This document shows, piece by piece, positions 37,009 to 47,199 of a stretch of 51,205 nucleotides of DNA. The stretch is from NCBI GenBank assembly GCA_024687745.1, contig JAILEM010000025.1, positions 1 to 51,205 on the forward strand, given 5' to 3'. The translations under genes were made by a program, and so were the position numbers. Under the pieces are notes generated by a model. The model did no database searches, had not been told where the DNA came from, and was given only the letters and a program-made list of their open reading frames with translations. The number at the start of each line of letters is the position of its first letter. Position 1 is the first letter of the stretch. This DNA is from Lachnospiraceae bacterium (lineage in GTDB: Bacteria; Bacillota; Clostridia; Lachnospirales; Lachnospiraceae).

Positions 37009-40000
37009 ATGCCGGATAATAATCAACAAGGATACCAGCCGTTAAGCTTTGATGCCATAAGGATAGGGCTGGCATCACCTGAAAAGATAAAAGAGTGGTC
37101 AAAGGGCGAGGTAAAAAAGCCTGAAACTATCAATTACAGAACACTCAAGCCCGAAAAGGATGGCCTGTTCTGTGAAAAGATATTTGGACCCAGTAAGGAT
37201 TGGGAATGTCACTGCGGAAAATATAAAAAGGTTCGTTATAAGGGTGTCATATGTGACAGATGCGGAGTTGAGGTTACAAAAGCCACGGTTCGTCGTGAAC
37301 GTATGGGTCATATCGAACTTGCTGCGCCTGTTTCCCACATATGGTATTTTAAGGGGATACCCAGCAGGATGGGACTTATACTTGATATCTCACCAAGAAA
37401 TCTTGAAAAGGTCCTCTATTTTGCAAATTATATAGTTCTCGATCCCGGAACAACAGACCTTAAATATAAGCAGATACTTACGGAAAAGGAATATCAGGAT
37501 GCTTATAACGAATGGGGTAAGGAATTCAGGGTCGGTATGGGAGCAGAGTCTATTAAGGAACTCCTTGTAGCGATAGATCTTGATAAAGAAGCCGAAAGTC
37601 TCAAGGAAGAGCTTGAGGAATCCTCGGGTTCAGGACAGAAAAAAGCCAAGATAATCAAAAGACTCGAGGTTGTGGAGGCCTTCAGGGAATCCGGAAACAA
37701 GCCTGAGTGGATGATACTTGATGCCATCCCTGTCATCCCACCCGATTTAAGACCTATGGTTCAGCTTGACGGAGGAAGATTTGCAACATCCGACCTTAAT
37801 GATCTTTACAGAAGGATAATTAACAGAAATAACCGACTTAAGAGACTTCTTGAACTCGGAGCGCCCGATATCATCGTAAGAAATGAAAAGAGAATGCTCC
37901 AGGAGGCAGTGGATGCCCTTATAGATAACGGCAGAAGAGGAAGGCCTGTTACAGGCCCGGGAAACAGGGCTCTTAAATCCCTGTCTGATATGTTAAAGGG
38001 TAAGTCCGGTCGTTTCCGTCAGAACCTTCTCGGAAAGAGAGTTGACTATTCAGGCCGATCGGTTATCGTAGTGGGACCGGAGCTCAAGATATATCAGTGC
38101 GGTCTTCCCAAGGAAATGGCAATAGAGCTGTTTAAGCCCTTTGTAATGAAGGAGCTTGTTGCAAACGGAACGGCTCATAATATAAAGAATGCAAAGAAGA
38201 TGGTTGAAAGGCTGCGTCCGGAGGTATGGGATGTGCTTGAGGATGTTATCAAAGAGCATCCTGTTATGCTCAACCGTGCACCAACACTTCACAGACTCGG
38301 TATTCAGGCATTTGAACCTATTCTTGTAGAGGGTAAGGCTATAAAGCTTCATCCTCTGGTTTGTACTGCATATAATGCTGACTTTGACGGTGACCAGATG
38401 GCTGTGCATCTTCCCTTGTCGGTAGAGGCTCAGGCTGAATGCAGATTCCTGCTCCTCTCACCCAATAACCTGCTCAAGCCTTCAGACGGAGGTCCCGTTG
38501 CCGTTCCTACACAGGATATGGTTCTCGGTATTTATTACCTCACAATGAACAAGTATAAGGATTACAGCAACGATCCCGACTTTAACGAGGAAGTAAGATT
38601 TACCTATGATTCCATAGATGAGGCTGAAGAGGCTTACAGGAAGGCAAAGAGTGAACAGGCTAAGGGCAATGATAAGGGTGAAGCGATCGACGAAAATACA
38701 TTCATAAAGGTCTGTGTTGATAAGGATCGTGACAGATGGGTAATCTGCCAGTTCGTAGACCTTCTTGGAAGATACTTCCATTCAGTGAACCAGGCTATCC
38801 TCGCTCATGAGAATAAAGATATAACTCTTCATCAGAAGATAAATGTAAGGATTGAAAAGAAGGACAGCGAAGGAAATGTTCATTCGGGCATGATCGAAAC
38901 CACTCTCGGAAGACTCATATTCAATGAGATCATTCCTCAGGACCTTGGTTTTGTTGATCGTGAGAACCCGGATAATTTCTTAAAGCTTGAGGTAGACTTC
39001 CATGTTGGTAAGAAGGATCTTAAGCGTATACTTGAGAAGGTCATAAATACTCACGGTGCTACCAGGACTGCAGAAGTTCTTGATGACATAAAGGCCATGG
39101 GATATAAGTATTCAACTCTTGCTGCCATGACCGTTTCTATATCGGATATGACAGTTCCGGCAAAGAAGCCCGAACTTCTTGAAGAGGCACAGAATAAGGT
39201 TGATATGATCAGCCGTAACTACAGAAGAGGTCTTATAACAGAAGAGGAAAGGTATAAGGGAGTCGTAGATACCTGGAAGGTAACAGATGATAACCTGAAA
39301 AAGATACTTCTTGACGGCCTTGACAAATATAACAATATTTACATGATGGCTAATTCCGGAGCCAGAGGTTCGGATGACCAGATCAAGCAGCTTGCCGGTA
39401 TGAGAGGACTTATGGCCGATACTACCGGTAAAACGATCGAGCTTCCCATCAAGTCCAATTTCCGTGAAGGTCTTGATGTTCTTGAATACTTTATGTCAGC
39501 TCACGGAGCCAGAAAGGGTCTGTCCGATACAGCACTTAGAACAGCCGATTCAGGTTATCTGACAAGAAGACTTGTTGATGTTTCTCAGGAGCTCATAATC
39601 AGGGAGAGGGACTGCTCCGAAAACAGTGAGGAGATCCCCGGAATGTATGTTAAGGCCTTCATGAATGATAAGGCCAAGATAGAGTCCTTAAGAGAGAGGA
39701 TACTTGGAAGATATGCCTGCAATGATATTCTTGACGCAGAGGGCAACGTTCTTGTAAAGAAGAATCATATGATAACACCCAGAAGAGCAGATAAAGTCAT
39801 AACTCTCGGTGTTGACGAAGATGGTGTACCTTTCCAGGTAGAGAAGATGGTCGATGGAGAGCTTACAAGAGTAGACAATATGAATTCCAGAGGCGTAAAG
39901 ATACGTACCATCCTTTCATGCCGCTGCCATAACGGTATCTGCTCTAAGTGTTACGGAGCCAATATGGCCACAGGTGAGATGGTTCAGGTCGGAGAAGCTG

Positions 40001-40905
40001 TCGGGATCATTGCAGCACAGTCCATAGGTGAACCAGGTACTCAGCTTACGATGAGAACCTTCCATACAGGCGGTGTTGCCGGTGATGATATTACACAGGG
40101 TCTTCCCAGAGTAGAAGAACTTTTTGAAGCAAGAAAGCCTAAGGGTCTTGCAATTATATCCGAAATATCCGGAAGAGCAGTAATAGAGGATACCAAGAAG
40201 AAGAGAGAGGTAGTGATATCCAATGAGGAAACAGGCGAGATAAAGAGATATCTTATCCCGTTCGGATCCAAGATAGTTCAGAGGTTAGAGGATAATCCGG
40301 AGGGAGTTGATATCCTTGAAGGAGAACCCCTTACAGACGGTTCCGTAAATCCTCATGATATACTGAAGATAAAGGGTATCAATGCGGTTCAGGATTATAT
40401 GATCAGTGAGGTCCAGAAGGTATACAGACTTCAGGGTGTTGAGATCAACGATAAGCATATCGAGGTTATCGTACGTCAGATGCTTAAGAAGGTAAGGATA
40501 GAAGAAAGCGGAGATTCTGAATATCTTCCGGGAACCCAGATAGATCTTCTTGACTTTGAGGATATGAATGAGAAGCTTATCGAGGAAGGTAAGAAACCCG
40601 CTGAGGGCAAGCAGATCATCCTTGGTATCACGAAGGCAGCTCTTGCCACAAATTCCTTCCTTTCAGCTGCATCCTTCCAGGAGACTACAAAGGTACTTAC
40701 CGAGGCAGCGATAAAGGGTAAGGTCGATCCGCTTATCGGACTTAAGGAAAATGTTATCATAGGTAAGCCGATACCTGCAGGTACCGGTATGAAGATATAC
40801 AGAGATGTGAAGCTGGATACTTCAGCTACCGAAATTTATGAAGATGACGATCAGGAAGAATTGAAACCTGAAGTTGCAGAAGAACTCGCAGAGGACGAGG
40901 AATAA
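37009..40905 (+). CDS. rpoC: DNA-directed RNA polymerase subunit beta'
   Basis: 1298 aa with ATG behind GGGAAGGAGTACCAAAA. Zinc ribbon [20 protein letters not shown] near residues 66-84. The catalytic Mg motif is [14 protein letters not shown]. The second zinc site is [13 protein letters not shown], with a bridge/trigger region [20 protein letters not shown]. The length is typical of Firmicutes beta'. The tail is acidic, as in rpoB. It ends the core operon, followed by two strong hairpins. Confidence 0.99.
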   Translation: MPDNNQQGYQPLSFDAIRIGLASPEKIKEWSKGEVKKPETINYRTLKPEKDGLFCEKIFGPSKDWECHCGKYKKVRYKGVICDRCGVEVTKATVRRERMGHIELAAPVSHIWYFKGIPSRMGLILDISPRNLEKVLYFANYIVLDPGTTDLKYKQILTEKEYQDAYNEWGKEFRVGMGAESIKELLVAIDLDKEAESLKEELEESSGSGQKKAKIIKRLEVVEAFRESGNKPEWMILDAIPVIPPDLRPMVQLDGGRFATSDLNDLYRRIINRNNRLKRLLELGAPDIIVRNEKRMLQEAVDALIDNGRRGRPVTGPGNRALKSLSDMLKGKSGRFRQNLLGKRVDYSGRSVIVVGPELKIYQCGLPKEMAIELFKPFVMKELVANGTAHNIKNAKKMVERLRPEVWDVLEDVIKEHPVMLNRAPTLHRLGIQAFEPILVEGKAIKLHPLVCTAYNADFDGDQMAVHLPLSVEAQAECRFLLLSPNNLLKPSDGGPVAVPTQDMVLGIYYLTMNKYKDYSNDPDFNEEVRFTYDSIDEAEEAYRKAKSEQAKGNDKGEAIDENTFIKVCVDKDRDRWVICQFVDLLGRYFHSVNQAILAHENKDITLHQKINVRIEKKDSEGNVHSGMIETTLGRLIFNEIIPQDLGFVDRENPDNFLKLEVDFHVGKKDLKRILEKVINTHGATRTAEVLDDIKAMGYKYSTLAAMTVSISDMTVPAKKPELLEEAQNKVDMISRNYRRGLITEEERYKGVVDTWKVTDDNLKKILLDGLDKYNNIYMMANSGARGSDDQIKQLAGMRGLMADTTGKTIELPIKSNFREGLDVLEYFMSAHGARKGLSDTALRTADSGYLTRRLVDVSQELIIRERDCSENSEEIPGMYVKAFMNDKAKIESLRERILGRYACNDILDAEGNVLVKKNHMITPRRADKVITLGVDEDGVPFQVEKMVDGELTRVDNMNSRGVKIRTILSCRCHNGICSKCYGANMATGEMVQVGEAVGIIAAQSIGEPGTQLTMRTFHTGGVAGDDITQGLPRVEELFEARKPKGLAIISEISGRAVIEDTKKKREVVISNEETGEIKRYLIPFGSKIVQRLEDNPEGVDILEGEPLTDGSVNPHDILKIKGINAVQDYMISEVQKVYRLQGVEINDKHIEVIVRQMLKKVRIEESGDSEYLPGTQIDLLDFEDMNEKLIEEGKKPAEGKQIILGITKAALATNSFLSAASFQETTKVLTEAAIKGKVDPLIGLKENVIIGKPIPAGTGMKIYRDVKLDTSATEIYEDDDQEELKPEVAEELAEDEE

Positions 40906-40923
40906 GGATTATTCTAAGAAGGA

Positions 40924-40986
40924 ACAGGCCGGAGTTTAACTCCGGCCTGTTTTATGTTGTGCGCCTTGCGGCGCACGTTTTATTTG
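40924..40986 (+). terminator. two tandem terminator hairpins after rpoC
   Basis: First: ACAGGCCGGAGT (40924-40935) / ACTCCGGCCTGT (40939-40950), then TTTT. Second: GTGCGCC-TTGC-GGCGCAC (40959-40976), then GTTTTATTTG. They separate rpoC from the convergent pilus-like operon. Confidence 0.9.
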
Positions 40987-41005
40987 TTGTATATTCGAAA
41001 GCTTC

Positions 41006-42184
41006 CTATCTCCAGCCAAAGAATCCTTTTTTCTCTGAATTATCGGAGGAAGAGGAAGCAGCGCCGGAACCGGTCTGGGAGGAGGACTGATATCCCTGAT
41101 TGTTTCCCTCCATCTTATTTGCATAATAAAGCTTATTTGACAGATTTTCGGGATTTGTCGTAAATGAATAAGCTGTTTTCTCGGTGATCTTTCCTGATTT
41201 TATGAGATTTAAGAGACTGGTATTCATGGATATCATTCCCTCTGAGGAGGAAGTATCGATTATTGAGTCTATACTCTGAACCTTCTGATCCCTGATATTG
41301 GTACGGATCGCAGGATTAAGCGTCATTATCTCAAAGGCGGGAGCTATGCCGCCGTTTACTGTAGGTATCAGCTGCTGTGAAACTACAGCCTGTAAAACCA
41401 TGGACAGCTGTATATATATCTGATGCTGCTGGTTGGGAGGAAAGGCGTCGATTATCCTTTCTATGGTGTTGGCAGCACCGATGGTATGAAGGGTTGACAA
41501 TACAAGATGTCCGGTCTCGGCAGCAGTCATTGCAACACTTATTGTTTCCGAATCTCTCATCTCACCTAAAAGAATAACATCAGGACTCTGTCTGAGCGAT
41601 GCCCTGAGTGCAGTAAGGTAACTGTCGGTATCCGATGACACCTCGCGCTGGGATACAATGCTCATCTTATGCATATGAAGATATTCCAAAGGATCTTCAA
41701 GTGTGATTATATGCGCCTGTCTGGTACTGTTGATGTGATCTATCATGCAGGCGAGGGTAGTGGATTTTCCGGAACCGGCGGGTCCGGTGATCAATACAAG
41801 CCCCTTTTTCTTATTGGAAAGCTCTATGACTCCTTCCGGGATATCCAGATCCTCCGGTTTTGGAATGTTGAAATTGATAACCCTGATAACAGCAGAGAGA
41901 GATCCTCTTTGTTTATAAGCAGATACCCTGTATCTTGCCACTCCCTTAAGCGCAAAAGAAAAATCATCATCACCTGTTTCGGTAAGCTTATGCATATCCC
42001 TGCTTCCGGCTAACTCATAGATGGCTGTGATAAACTCGGCACACTGCGCGGGCATAAGCTTTGTATCGTTTGTCTGCTCCATACGTCCGTTTGCCCTGTA
42101 GGTTAAGGGTCTGCCTGCTACAATGAAAATATCCGAGGCCTTGCCCTCTAAGGTAACATTGGATAAAATATCTGTTATTGACAT
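41006..42184 (-). CDS. PilT-family type IV pilus ATPase
   Basis: 392 aa with ATG behind AGGGAAGGAGTAAT (minus strand). PilT/GspE hallmarks: Walker A GPAGSGKST near 130-140, Asp box HIITLEDPLEYLH, Walker B VILLGEMRD near 205, His box GHLVLSTLHTIGAANTIERI, and AIRTNIRDQ in the position of PilT's AIRNLIRE. Closer to PilT (retraction or depolymerising motor) than PilB, which is longer and has a zinc site. Ends in a Ser/Gly-rich tail. Last gene of the pilus-like operon, 16 bases after the 168-aa protein. It is the only motor ATPase here. Confidence 0.9.
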   Translation of the reverse strand: MSITDILSNVTLEGKASDIFIVAGRPLTYRANGRMEQTNDTKLMPAQCAEFITAIYELAGSRDMHKLTETGDDDFSFALKGVARYRVSAYKQRGSLSAVIRVINFNIPKPEDLDIPEGVIELSNKKKGLVLITGPAGSGKSTTLACMIDHINSTRQAHIITLEDPLEYLHMHKMSIVSQREVSSDTDSYLTALRASLRQSPDVILLGEMRDSETISVAMTAAETGHLVLSTLHTIGAANTIERIIDAFPPNQQHQIYIQLSMVLQAVVSQQLIPTVNGGIAPAFEIMTLNPAIRTNIRDQKVQSIDSIIDTSSSEGMISMNTSLLNLIKSGKITEKTAYSFTTNPENLSNKLYYANKMEGNNQGYQSSSQTGSGAASSSSDNSEKKGFFGWR

Positions 42185-42199
42185 ATTACTCCTTCCCTG

Positions 42200-42706
42200 T
42201 CAGTCGAATTTCATAAGCCCTGATCCCTCAGCTTCCGAATCATCATGCCATTCCGGATTCATAACTGTCTTATATGAATCGATATGAAATACAGAATAAT
42301 CTCCGGAGTCGGGGTAGTTGATATCAAGCAGTATCTGAAGGTTCTGTTGTTCATTGATAGGCAGGGTAAAGCCAAGCTTGGTCATTCCCTCATCCTCAGT
42401 CAGTGTATAAAACGATTTTGAGGAATTGTTCTTATACTTGGATGAAACTGCCTTATAGTATTCTTCTCTGTCTGTGCTTTCCGCTGCAGTCTCATTAAGC
42501 TCATTGTAGATCTGGACAAGTACGATATCAGCGTCGGTACAGGCTTTATAGTATTCCTTTGTTTTTGCTGCAGCCTGTTTGCTTAAGTTATGATCGGTAT
42601 TTGCACTTAAGAAGGACAGTGCCGCAAAGGTAACAAGACACAGTATGACGAATGCCGACAGAACAGAAGATGTTCCGACGTTCATTCCGCCGGTTATTTT
42701 TTTCAT
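42200..42706 (-). CDS. one-helix pilin-operon protein, 168 aa (hypothetical)
   Basis: A short basic N-terminus and GMNVGTSSV lead into one hydrophobic helix (about 15-35, LSAFVILCLVTFAALSFLSA), then an external soluble domain of ~130 residues. Layout is that of a minor pseudopilin, but no G|xxxxE cleavage site is visible. Sits between the 150-aa protein and the PilT gene with small gaps. Function is inferred only from context. Ends in an acidic, Gly/Ser-rich tail. Confidence 0.65.
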   Translation of the reverse strand: MKKITGGMNVGTSSVLSAFVILCLVTFAALSFLSANTDHNLSKQAAAKTKEYYKACTDADIVLVQIYNELNETAAESTDREEYYKAVSSKYKNNSSKSFYTLTEDEGMTKLGFTLPINEQQNLQILLDINYPDSGDYSVFHIDSYKTVMNPEWHDDSEAEGSGLMKFD

Positions 42707-42723
42707 TAAGCCCTATCTTCCTT

Positions 42724-43176
42724 TCAACCCTGAGCACCCTCCAGAAACTTGGTGGCCGTCAGAGAATATATTTCTTTATAGTCTTCCAGATCGGTAACTA
42801 TTACATTGATGGTAGCTAACGGATCCGTAGGTAAAACCTTGAGGGTTACATCTGCCACATACATTGCATCATCGCTTATGGGAGAGCAGACATTGAAATC
42901 CTTATCATAATAGATCTGAAAATAGGAATCGTCCTCCCCTATTACCTCGTCGTCGTAAACAGCAGTAAGACCGTAAATTGAACCGTCAGTGCCGCGCATC
43001 GCATCACAGAGTCCCTGCGCTATGTTAATGGCAGAGTTGAGCTCCTTTGTCTGTTCATCCAGAAGCTTTGAAGTGACAAAGCTTTGTACGCAGATGGCAC
43101 AGGCTATGGAGAAAAATAATATTGTAATGATCATTTCCATTAGGAACAGGGACGAGCCCGATGTTCTTCTTTTCAT
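42724..43176 (-). CDS. pseudopilin-like protein, 150 aa (hypothetical)
   Basis: Begins MKRRTSGSSLFLMEMIITIL, then one hydrophobic helix, then a soluble domain with EINxAQ-like helix (ELNSAINIAQGLCDAM). The Gly followed by SSLFLMEM recalls a prepilin signal, where a Gly precedes a hydrophobic run with Glu at +5; here the Glu lies at +7, so cleavage by a prepilin peptidase is doubtful. Third of four small one-helix proteins in the operon. No database family recognised. Confidence 0.65.
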   Translation of the reverse strand: MKRRTSGSSLFLMEMIITILFFSIACAICVQSFVTSKLLDEQTKELNSAINIAQGLCDAMRGTDGSIYGLTAVYDDEVIGEDDSYFQIYYDKDFNVCSPISDDAMYVADVTLKVLPTDPLATINVIVTDLEDYKEIYSLTATKFLEGAQG

Positions 43177-43208
43177 TGTCTGACCTCAGATCATATTATT
43201 TTTCGGGA

Positions 43209-43697
43209 TCAGTGTGTTCCCGAATATATAGTGGAATAAAACTCATATTTTTTGTCATAACAGTCAGTGATATTAAACTTTATAAGGGATGAGCTTATCT
43301 TATCCGCGTTAAAGCTGTTAATGGGAAGGATCCTCTGCCCGTTCGGATAAGAGGGTTCATATCTTTCGGGAGAAGTTATCTCCTTAAGATATCCGTCATC
43401 CTCGTAAAGGTATGTGTAGTATATCGCTCCGTCATAGTTTTCATATAGTCTCAGCACGGGTTTTTCGCCTTCATAAATTACATCGACTCCACCGGTACTG
43501 TCATGCTGACGTATTTTTTCCGTTATATAGGCCTGAGTGGTCCTTGCGCTGTAATTGATCTCGGAATCAGAGACCACCTTTTTGTATATCTTGGCCCCGA
43601 ACAGGACAATAAACATGGAACAGAGCATAAATACAGCAAAAAGTGTGAGTATGAACAGCAGATCAACTATAGATTTCTCTCTTTTCCTGAAATTCAT
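43209..43697 (-). CDS. DUF4860-like one-helix protein, 162 aa
   Basis: Starts MNFRKREKSIVDLLFILTLF; one helix (~10-37) ends FGAKIYKKV, followed by SARTTQAYITEKIRQHDSTG and a beta-rich domain. This pattern resembles DUF4860, which I associate with pilus-like loci in Clostridia (from memory, not searched). Its ATG overlaps the stop of the 111-aa gene (ATGA), indicating coupled translation. Probably a minor pilin or assembly-platform part. Confidence 0.65.
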   Translation of the reverse strand: MNFRKREKSIVDLLFILTLFAVFMLCSMFIVLFGAKIYKKVVSDSEINYSARTTQAYITEKIRQHDSTGGVDVIYEGEKPVLRLYENYDGAIYYTYLYEDDGYLKEITSPERYEPSYPNGQRILPINSFNADKISSSLIKFNITDCYDKKYEFYSTIYSGTH

Positions 43698-44029
43698 TCC
43701 TGATTCCTTTCCACGACCATTACCGTAGGCATTATATTAGAACCTATCGATTCATAACTTATGATATATTTGTCATGATCGTAAGTAAGACCGTAGTGTT
43801 TTTCGATGTAACCAAGGGAGGGCGGATATATACCCTCGATCGCGTAACAGTGTACTATATCCCTGTTCAGTGCATTTTCAAGCATTTCCTTTTCGTTGCC
43901 AAGAGATCCCTCAGAGAGCGTATTAACCCCCGCAATGAACATTATTATGATCACGACAAAAACAAGGATCGAAAGATTTTTTGAAGTGAATATTCTTTTT
44001 TTCAGGTCCGGTTTACTGAATCTGTTCAT
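43694..44029 (-). CDS. one-helix pilin-operon protein, 111 aa (hypothetical)
   Basis: A basic cytoplasmic start (MNRFSKPDLKKRIFTSKNL), one helix (~20-38), then ~70 outer residues including AIEGIYPPSLGYIEKHYGL. The YPP-x-L segment followed by a tyrosine-rich strand is common in type II pseudopilins such as GspG/ComGC (where it reads YP). No prepilin cleavage motif is seen. Overlaps the next gene by four bases. Candidate major or minor subunit. Confidence 0.65.
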   Translation of the reverse strand: MNRFSKPDLKKRIFTSKNLSILVFVVIIIMFIAGVNTLSEGSLGNEKEMLENALNRDIVHCYAIEGIYPPSLGYIEKHYGLTYDHDKYIISYESIGSNIMPTVMVVERNQE

Positions 44030-44055
44030 GTTTTTTCCTGCCTGCTATATTCTGA

Positions 44056-45105
44056 TCATCCTATATTTGACATTATGCTCATAAGAGGTGTCATAACCGA
44101 TAAAAGTATGAGACATACGATGACCGAGAAGATTATTACAAGTGTCGGCTCGATGATGGAAATTATGTTGCTTATCCTGTCATCTATCTCCGCTTCATAG
44201 TTTTTGGATATCTTTTCGAGAGCCTTGTCGATCGAGCCGGATTTTCCGCCCACGGAGATCATTCTTGAATAAAGGTTGTTGAATATCTTTGATTCTACAA
44301 GGGCATCGGAAAAGGATGCACCCTGCCTTATCATATCCCTGCAGCCGGCGATCTTTTTTTCAACGGCATCGTTATCTATCGCCTTTTCGACCATGGCAAG
44401 GCTTTCATCGGGACCGAGATTGGTATTTAATGTAAGAGCCATGGAGCTGGCAAATCTTCCTGCAGCGATCTTTTCATAGAAACCTCTTGTGGGCGGGAAG
44501 ACCGAGAGGAACCTGTTAAAGAATTCCCTGCCCCTTGATGTCTTTGAGAAAAAGAAATAAAATGCGACAAGCACAAGCAGGATTATGATGAAAACAAGGG
44601 AATATCTGCTCACGGTATTTCCGAAATTCAGCAAACCCTTTGAAAAGCCTGTCATTTCCGAACCCAACTGGTTAAATACCTGGTTGAATACAGGAAGGAC
44701 CTTGATCACAAGAACAAGGATAACTATAAACATCATGAATATTATCAGCAGAGGATAGGTTACCGCACTTCTTATACCCTGCGCAATGTTGTCCTCACGC
44801 TCGTAATAATCGGCAAGGGAGTGTGTTACCTCATCAAGTTTTCCTGACCGCTCACCTATCTCGATCATGTCAAGAGCATATTTGGGAAATACTCCCGGAG
44901 CCTGAAAGGCCTGAAACAGAAGTTTTCCTTCATGAAGTGTTTCGAGCATTATCTCAAGGATCTTTTTTCCTTCATTGCTCGCAGCATCCTCCATCATTAT
45001 ATTGATGCCGTCCGTGTGATTGAGACCGGCATCAAGTGTCATTGCAAACTGATCAAAGAATAATGCCAGTTCCTTGTTGGAAAGCTGTTTTTGCGCGTTA
45101 TTCAT
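44056..45105 (-). CDS. type II secretion/type IV pilus inner-membrane platform protein (PilC/GspF)
   Basis: 349 aa with ATG behind CGGAGGAGATACAA. Two T2SSF domains: residues ~12-130 (ALFFDQFAMTLDAGLN, then ALDMIEIGERSGKLDEV) and ~210-340 (RFASSMALTLNTNLG, then FNNLYSRMISVGGKSGSIDKAL). Each is followed by membrane helices, ending at VVCLILLSVMTPLMSIMSNIG. It is the platform on which the motor ATPase acts to add or remove pilin. Slightly shorter than the ~400-aa family norm. Precedes the four pilin-like genes. Confidence 0.9.
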   Translation of the reverse strand: MNNAQKQLSNKELALFFDQFAMTLDAGLNHTDGINIMMEDAASNEGKKILEIMLETLHEGKLLFQAFQAPGVFPKYALDMIEIGERSGKLDEVTHSLADYYEREDNIAQGIRSAVTYPLLIIFMMFIVILVLVIKVLPVFNQVFNQLGSEMTGFSKGLLNFGNTVSRYSLVFIIILLVLVAFYFFFSKTSRGREFFNRFLSVFPPTRGFYEKIAAGRFASSMALTLNTNLGPDESLAMVEKAIDNDAVEKKIAGCRDMIRQGASFSDALVESKIFNNLYSRMISVGGKSGSIDKALEKISKNYEAEIDDRISNIISIIEPTLVIIFSVIVCLILLSVMTPLMSIMSNIG

Positions 45106-45119
45106 TTGTATCTCCTCCG

Positions 45120-46061
45120 TTAATAAACATATTTGGTTATATAATTGCTTCCGTCACCTATGAAATCCTTAAGCTCGCCCGCTTCTGTATTGGCTGCAAA
45201 GGTCGGATCCATGAGTGACCAGGTACTTCCGTCGAATTCTATCATTCCGTTTATCCATCCGGTATCGGCGGTAAAAACGCTTATCCATGCATGATATGCA
45301 TCTCCGGCATATCCTATCTCCAGCCTTGTGGGGATCCTCTGGCTTCTGAGCATGGCAGCCATGACAGCGGCATAGTCAAAACATATACCTGTCTTTGCGG
45401 AAAGGATCTGATCGACATCGGGAATATACCCGCTTTCTACGGTCTCGGCCTTATGGTGATCGTAGGTTACGTTTTCCACCATGAATGAATACACACTGTT
45501 AACCACATCCAGATCACAGGTGGCAGTAGATGCAAGCTCTGCAGCCTTTTTGACCACATTGGAACCGGCATTGAAATCAACATACTGGTTAGGATACAGA
45601 TATGGTCCGTTTTTATTGTCTATTTTGGCGTTAAAATCAGAAGAAAAGATCGTGGCATACTGATCCCCCGACACATTCTCATATACAGTGATTTCATAGT
45701 TCCCGTCATCGGCTGTAAGAGGGATGACCTCATCAAAGTTTGAACGCAGGTTATATGTATAAGTAACCTGCCCGTTCCCTGAAAGCTGCATTTTGACCTT
45801 TTCCTTATCGCCAAGATACTTAACGACTATATATCCGTCAACCGTATTTGATATATTTATCGATACTGCTTCATTGCCGATCAAATCCGTTCCGGACATG
45901 GAAGGTATGAGAACCAGAGGGGTATTATCCCTTGTTCCGCCGGAAGCCATGGAGGTGACGACAGTTTCCTCTTTTTCCTTCCCGCAGCCGGTCATTGAAT
46001 ATGCTGTTATGAATAAGATGCCTAAGCAGACTAAAGATCTCTTAGCCCATTTATGAAACAT
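45120..46061 (-). CDS. transglutaminase-like lipoprotein
   Basis: 313 aa from the ATG at 46061, behind AAGGAG; a 15-codon longer frame lacks one. The signal ends SMTGC, a good lipobox, so it is likely anchored outside the membrane. Residues ~80-130 form a small beta domain; ~165-300 match the transglutaminase-like/protease fold with catalytic-type Cys in SAKTGICFDYAAVMAAMLR, His in AYHAWISVFT and Asp in WSLMDPTF. The lead gene before pilC (14-base gap), so it may act on pilus or cell-wall proteins. Reaction (cross-linking, cleavage or none) is unknown. Confidence 0.85.
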   Translation of the reverse strand: MFHKWAKRSLVCLGILFITAYSMTGCGKEKEETVVTSMASGGTRDNTPLVLIPSMSGTDLIGNEAVSINISNTVDGYIVVKYLGDKEKVKMQLSGNGQVTYTYNLRSNFDEVIPLTADDGNYEITVYENVSGDQYATIFSSDFNAKIDNKNGPYLYPNQYVDFNAGSNVVKKAAELASTATCDLDVVNSVYSFMVENVTYDHHKAETVESGYIPDVDQILSAKTGICFDYAAVMAAMLRSQRIPTRLEIGYAGDAYHAWISVFTADTGWINGMIEFDGSTWSLMDPTFAANTEAGELKDFIGDGSNYITKYVY

Positions 46062-46145
46062 CCTGATAACTCCTTGAATTATTATCGTTAAAGCATAAAT
46101 CTGCAACCATGATTATACATCAATTCCTTTTAACTGTGAATAGTA

Positions 46146-46628
46146 CTATTTTGAAAGAACAGCGTGAAGAACCTTGCCGTTCACATCAGGGATAAAAATA
46201 TTGAGACTTCCGCTCTCATAGGGGAAAACAACGATTCCCTCTTCCTCGTCGATCGTGGATGGAAACAAAAAGCTTCCGTCATCGAGTCTTGCGTATATAT
46301 CGTTATAATTTATCCCGTCACCTGAAAGCTTCAGGGTAAAAAAGCCTTCGGACAGGTTATGATCAAGGATCACTATGTACTGCTTTACACCTGTCGAGCT
46401 TACCGTAAACTCCTTACTTCTGAACGGCAGGGGAGATAAAAGTATAAGCAAAAGCAGCAGAACGGATATAAAAGAGCAGGCTCTTGTGTAGGTCTTATTT
46501 ACCGAATTTATAAAAAGCAGTTTATCAAAGGGAATGGTATTGGGCTTTTTATCAAGCGACTTAAATACATTCTGAAGCGTATCGTTTGCTGCATTTACAT
46601 CTATATTGTATTTATTTCTTCTGAACAA
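46146..46628 (-). CDS. one-TM protein beside the sigma factor (anti-sigma candidate)
   Basis: 160 aa with a TTG start behind GGGAGGGG, overlapping nothing but separated from the sigma gene stop by only one base. N-terminal cytoplasmic ~45 residues (DTLQNVFKSLDKKPNTIPFD), one membrane helix (~50-68, ISVLLLLLILLSPL), then ~90 outer beta-rich residues. That topology and position suit an anti-sigma factor, but no ZAS or known anti-sigma motif is present. An outer sensing role is inference. Confidence 0.55.
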   Translation of the reverse strand: MFRRNKYNIDVNAANDTLQNVFKSLDKKPNTIPFDKLLFINSVNKTYTRACSFISVLLLLLILLSPLPFRSKEFTVSSTGVKQYIVILDHNLSEGFFTLKLSGDGINYNDIYARLDDGSFLFPSTIDEEEGIVVFPYESGSLNIFIPDVNGKVLHAVLSK

Positions 46629-46629
46629 T

Positions 46630-47196
46630 TCACATCCCCTCCCTTCTTAATATTTCCGCAAGCTTTTTTCTGCCGGATATCAGGTAGCGTTTTACCGAAC
46701 TCCTTGAACAGTTTAGTGCTGAGGCTATTTCTTCAAGCTTCATATCATTTATATATCTCATCACTATAACCTCCTGTTCATTGAACGGGAGAGATTTTAT
46801 TGCATCCGTAAGAGAGAGGATATCTTCTTTATCCTCATAATTTTCTTCGGGGTTATGAAATTTGTTCTCGTCCTTTAAGACCTCTAAAAGCTCGGGAGAT
46901 ATAGCTTCATAATTTTCATTGTTTTTTTTGCACATGTCATAACAGACATGGAAACATATCTGGTTTAACCATGCAACAAACAAATTGGGTTCTTTGATCT
47001 TTCTTATATTTTTGAGTGCTGATATATAGGTCTCCTGCATTGCATCCTGGGCAAGGAATGGATCCCTCAGATAATGCCCCGCATAATTGTATATATGCTT
47101 ATACGTGAGCGCATATAATTCTGCGAATGCATCCGGATCGTCCTCTCTTGCCCGTAGCACCAGACTGCCTATATTATCGTGGTCAAAGGCAGGCAT
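46630..47196 (-). CDS. ECF-type RNA polymerase sigma factor
   Basis: 188 aa with ATG behind AAAAGGGGATAGCTC. Sigma region 2: DDPDAFAELYALTYKHIYNYA, then LAQDAMQETYISALKNI. Region 4: SLPFNEQEVIVMRYINDMKLEEIASALNCSRSSVKRYLISGRKKLAE. Regions 1 and 3 are absent, as in group 4 sigma factors. Located between a GGDEF-like gene and the one-TM protein, upstream of the pilus genes, so it may switch on this operon or a larger regulon. Its target promoter is not evident. Confidence 0.93.
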   Translation of the reverse strand: MPAFDHDNIGSLVLRAREDDPDAFAELYALTYKHIYNYAGHYLRDPFLAQDAMQETYISALKNIRKIKEPNLFVAWLNQICFHVCYDMCKKNNENYEAISPELLEVLKDENKFHNPEENYEDKEDILSLTDAIKSLPFNEQEVIVMRYINDMKLEEIASALNCSRSSVKRYLISGRKKLAEILRREGM

Positions 47197-47199
47197 GAG

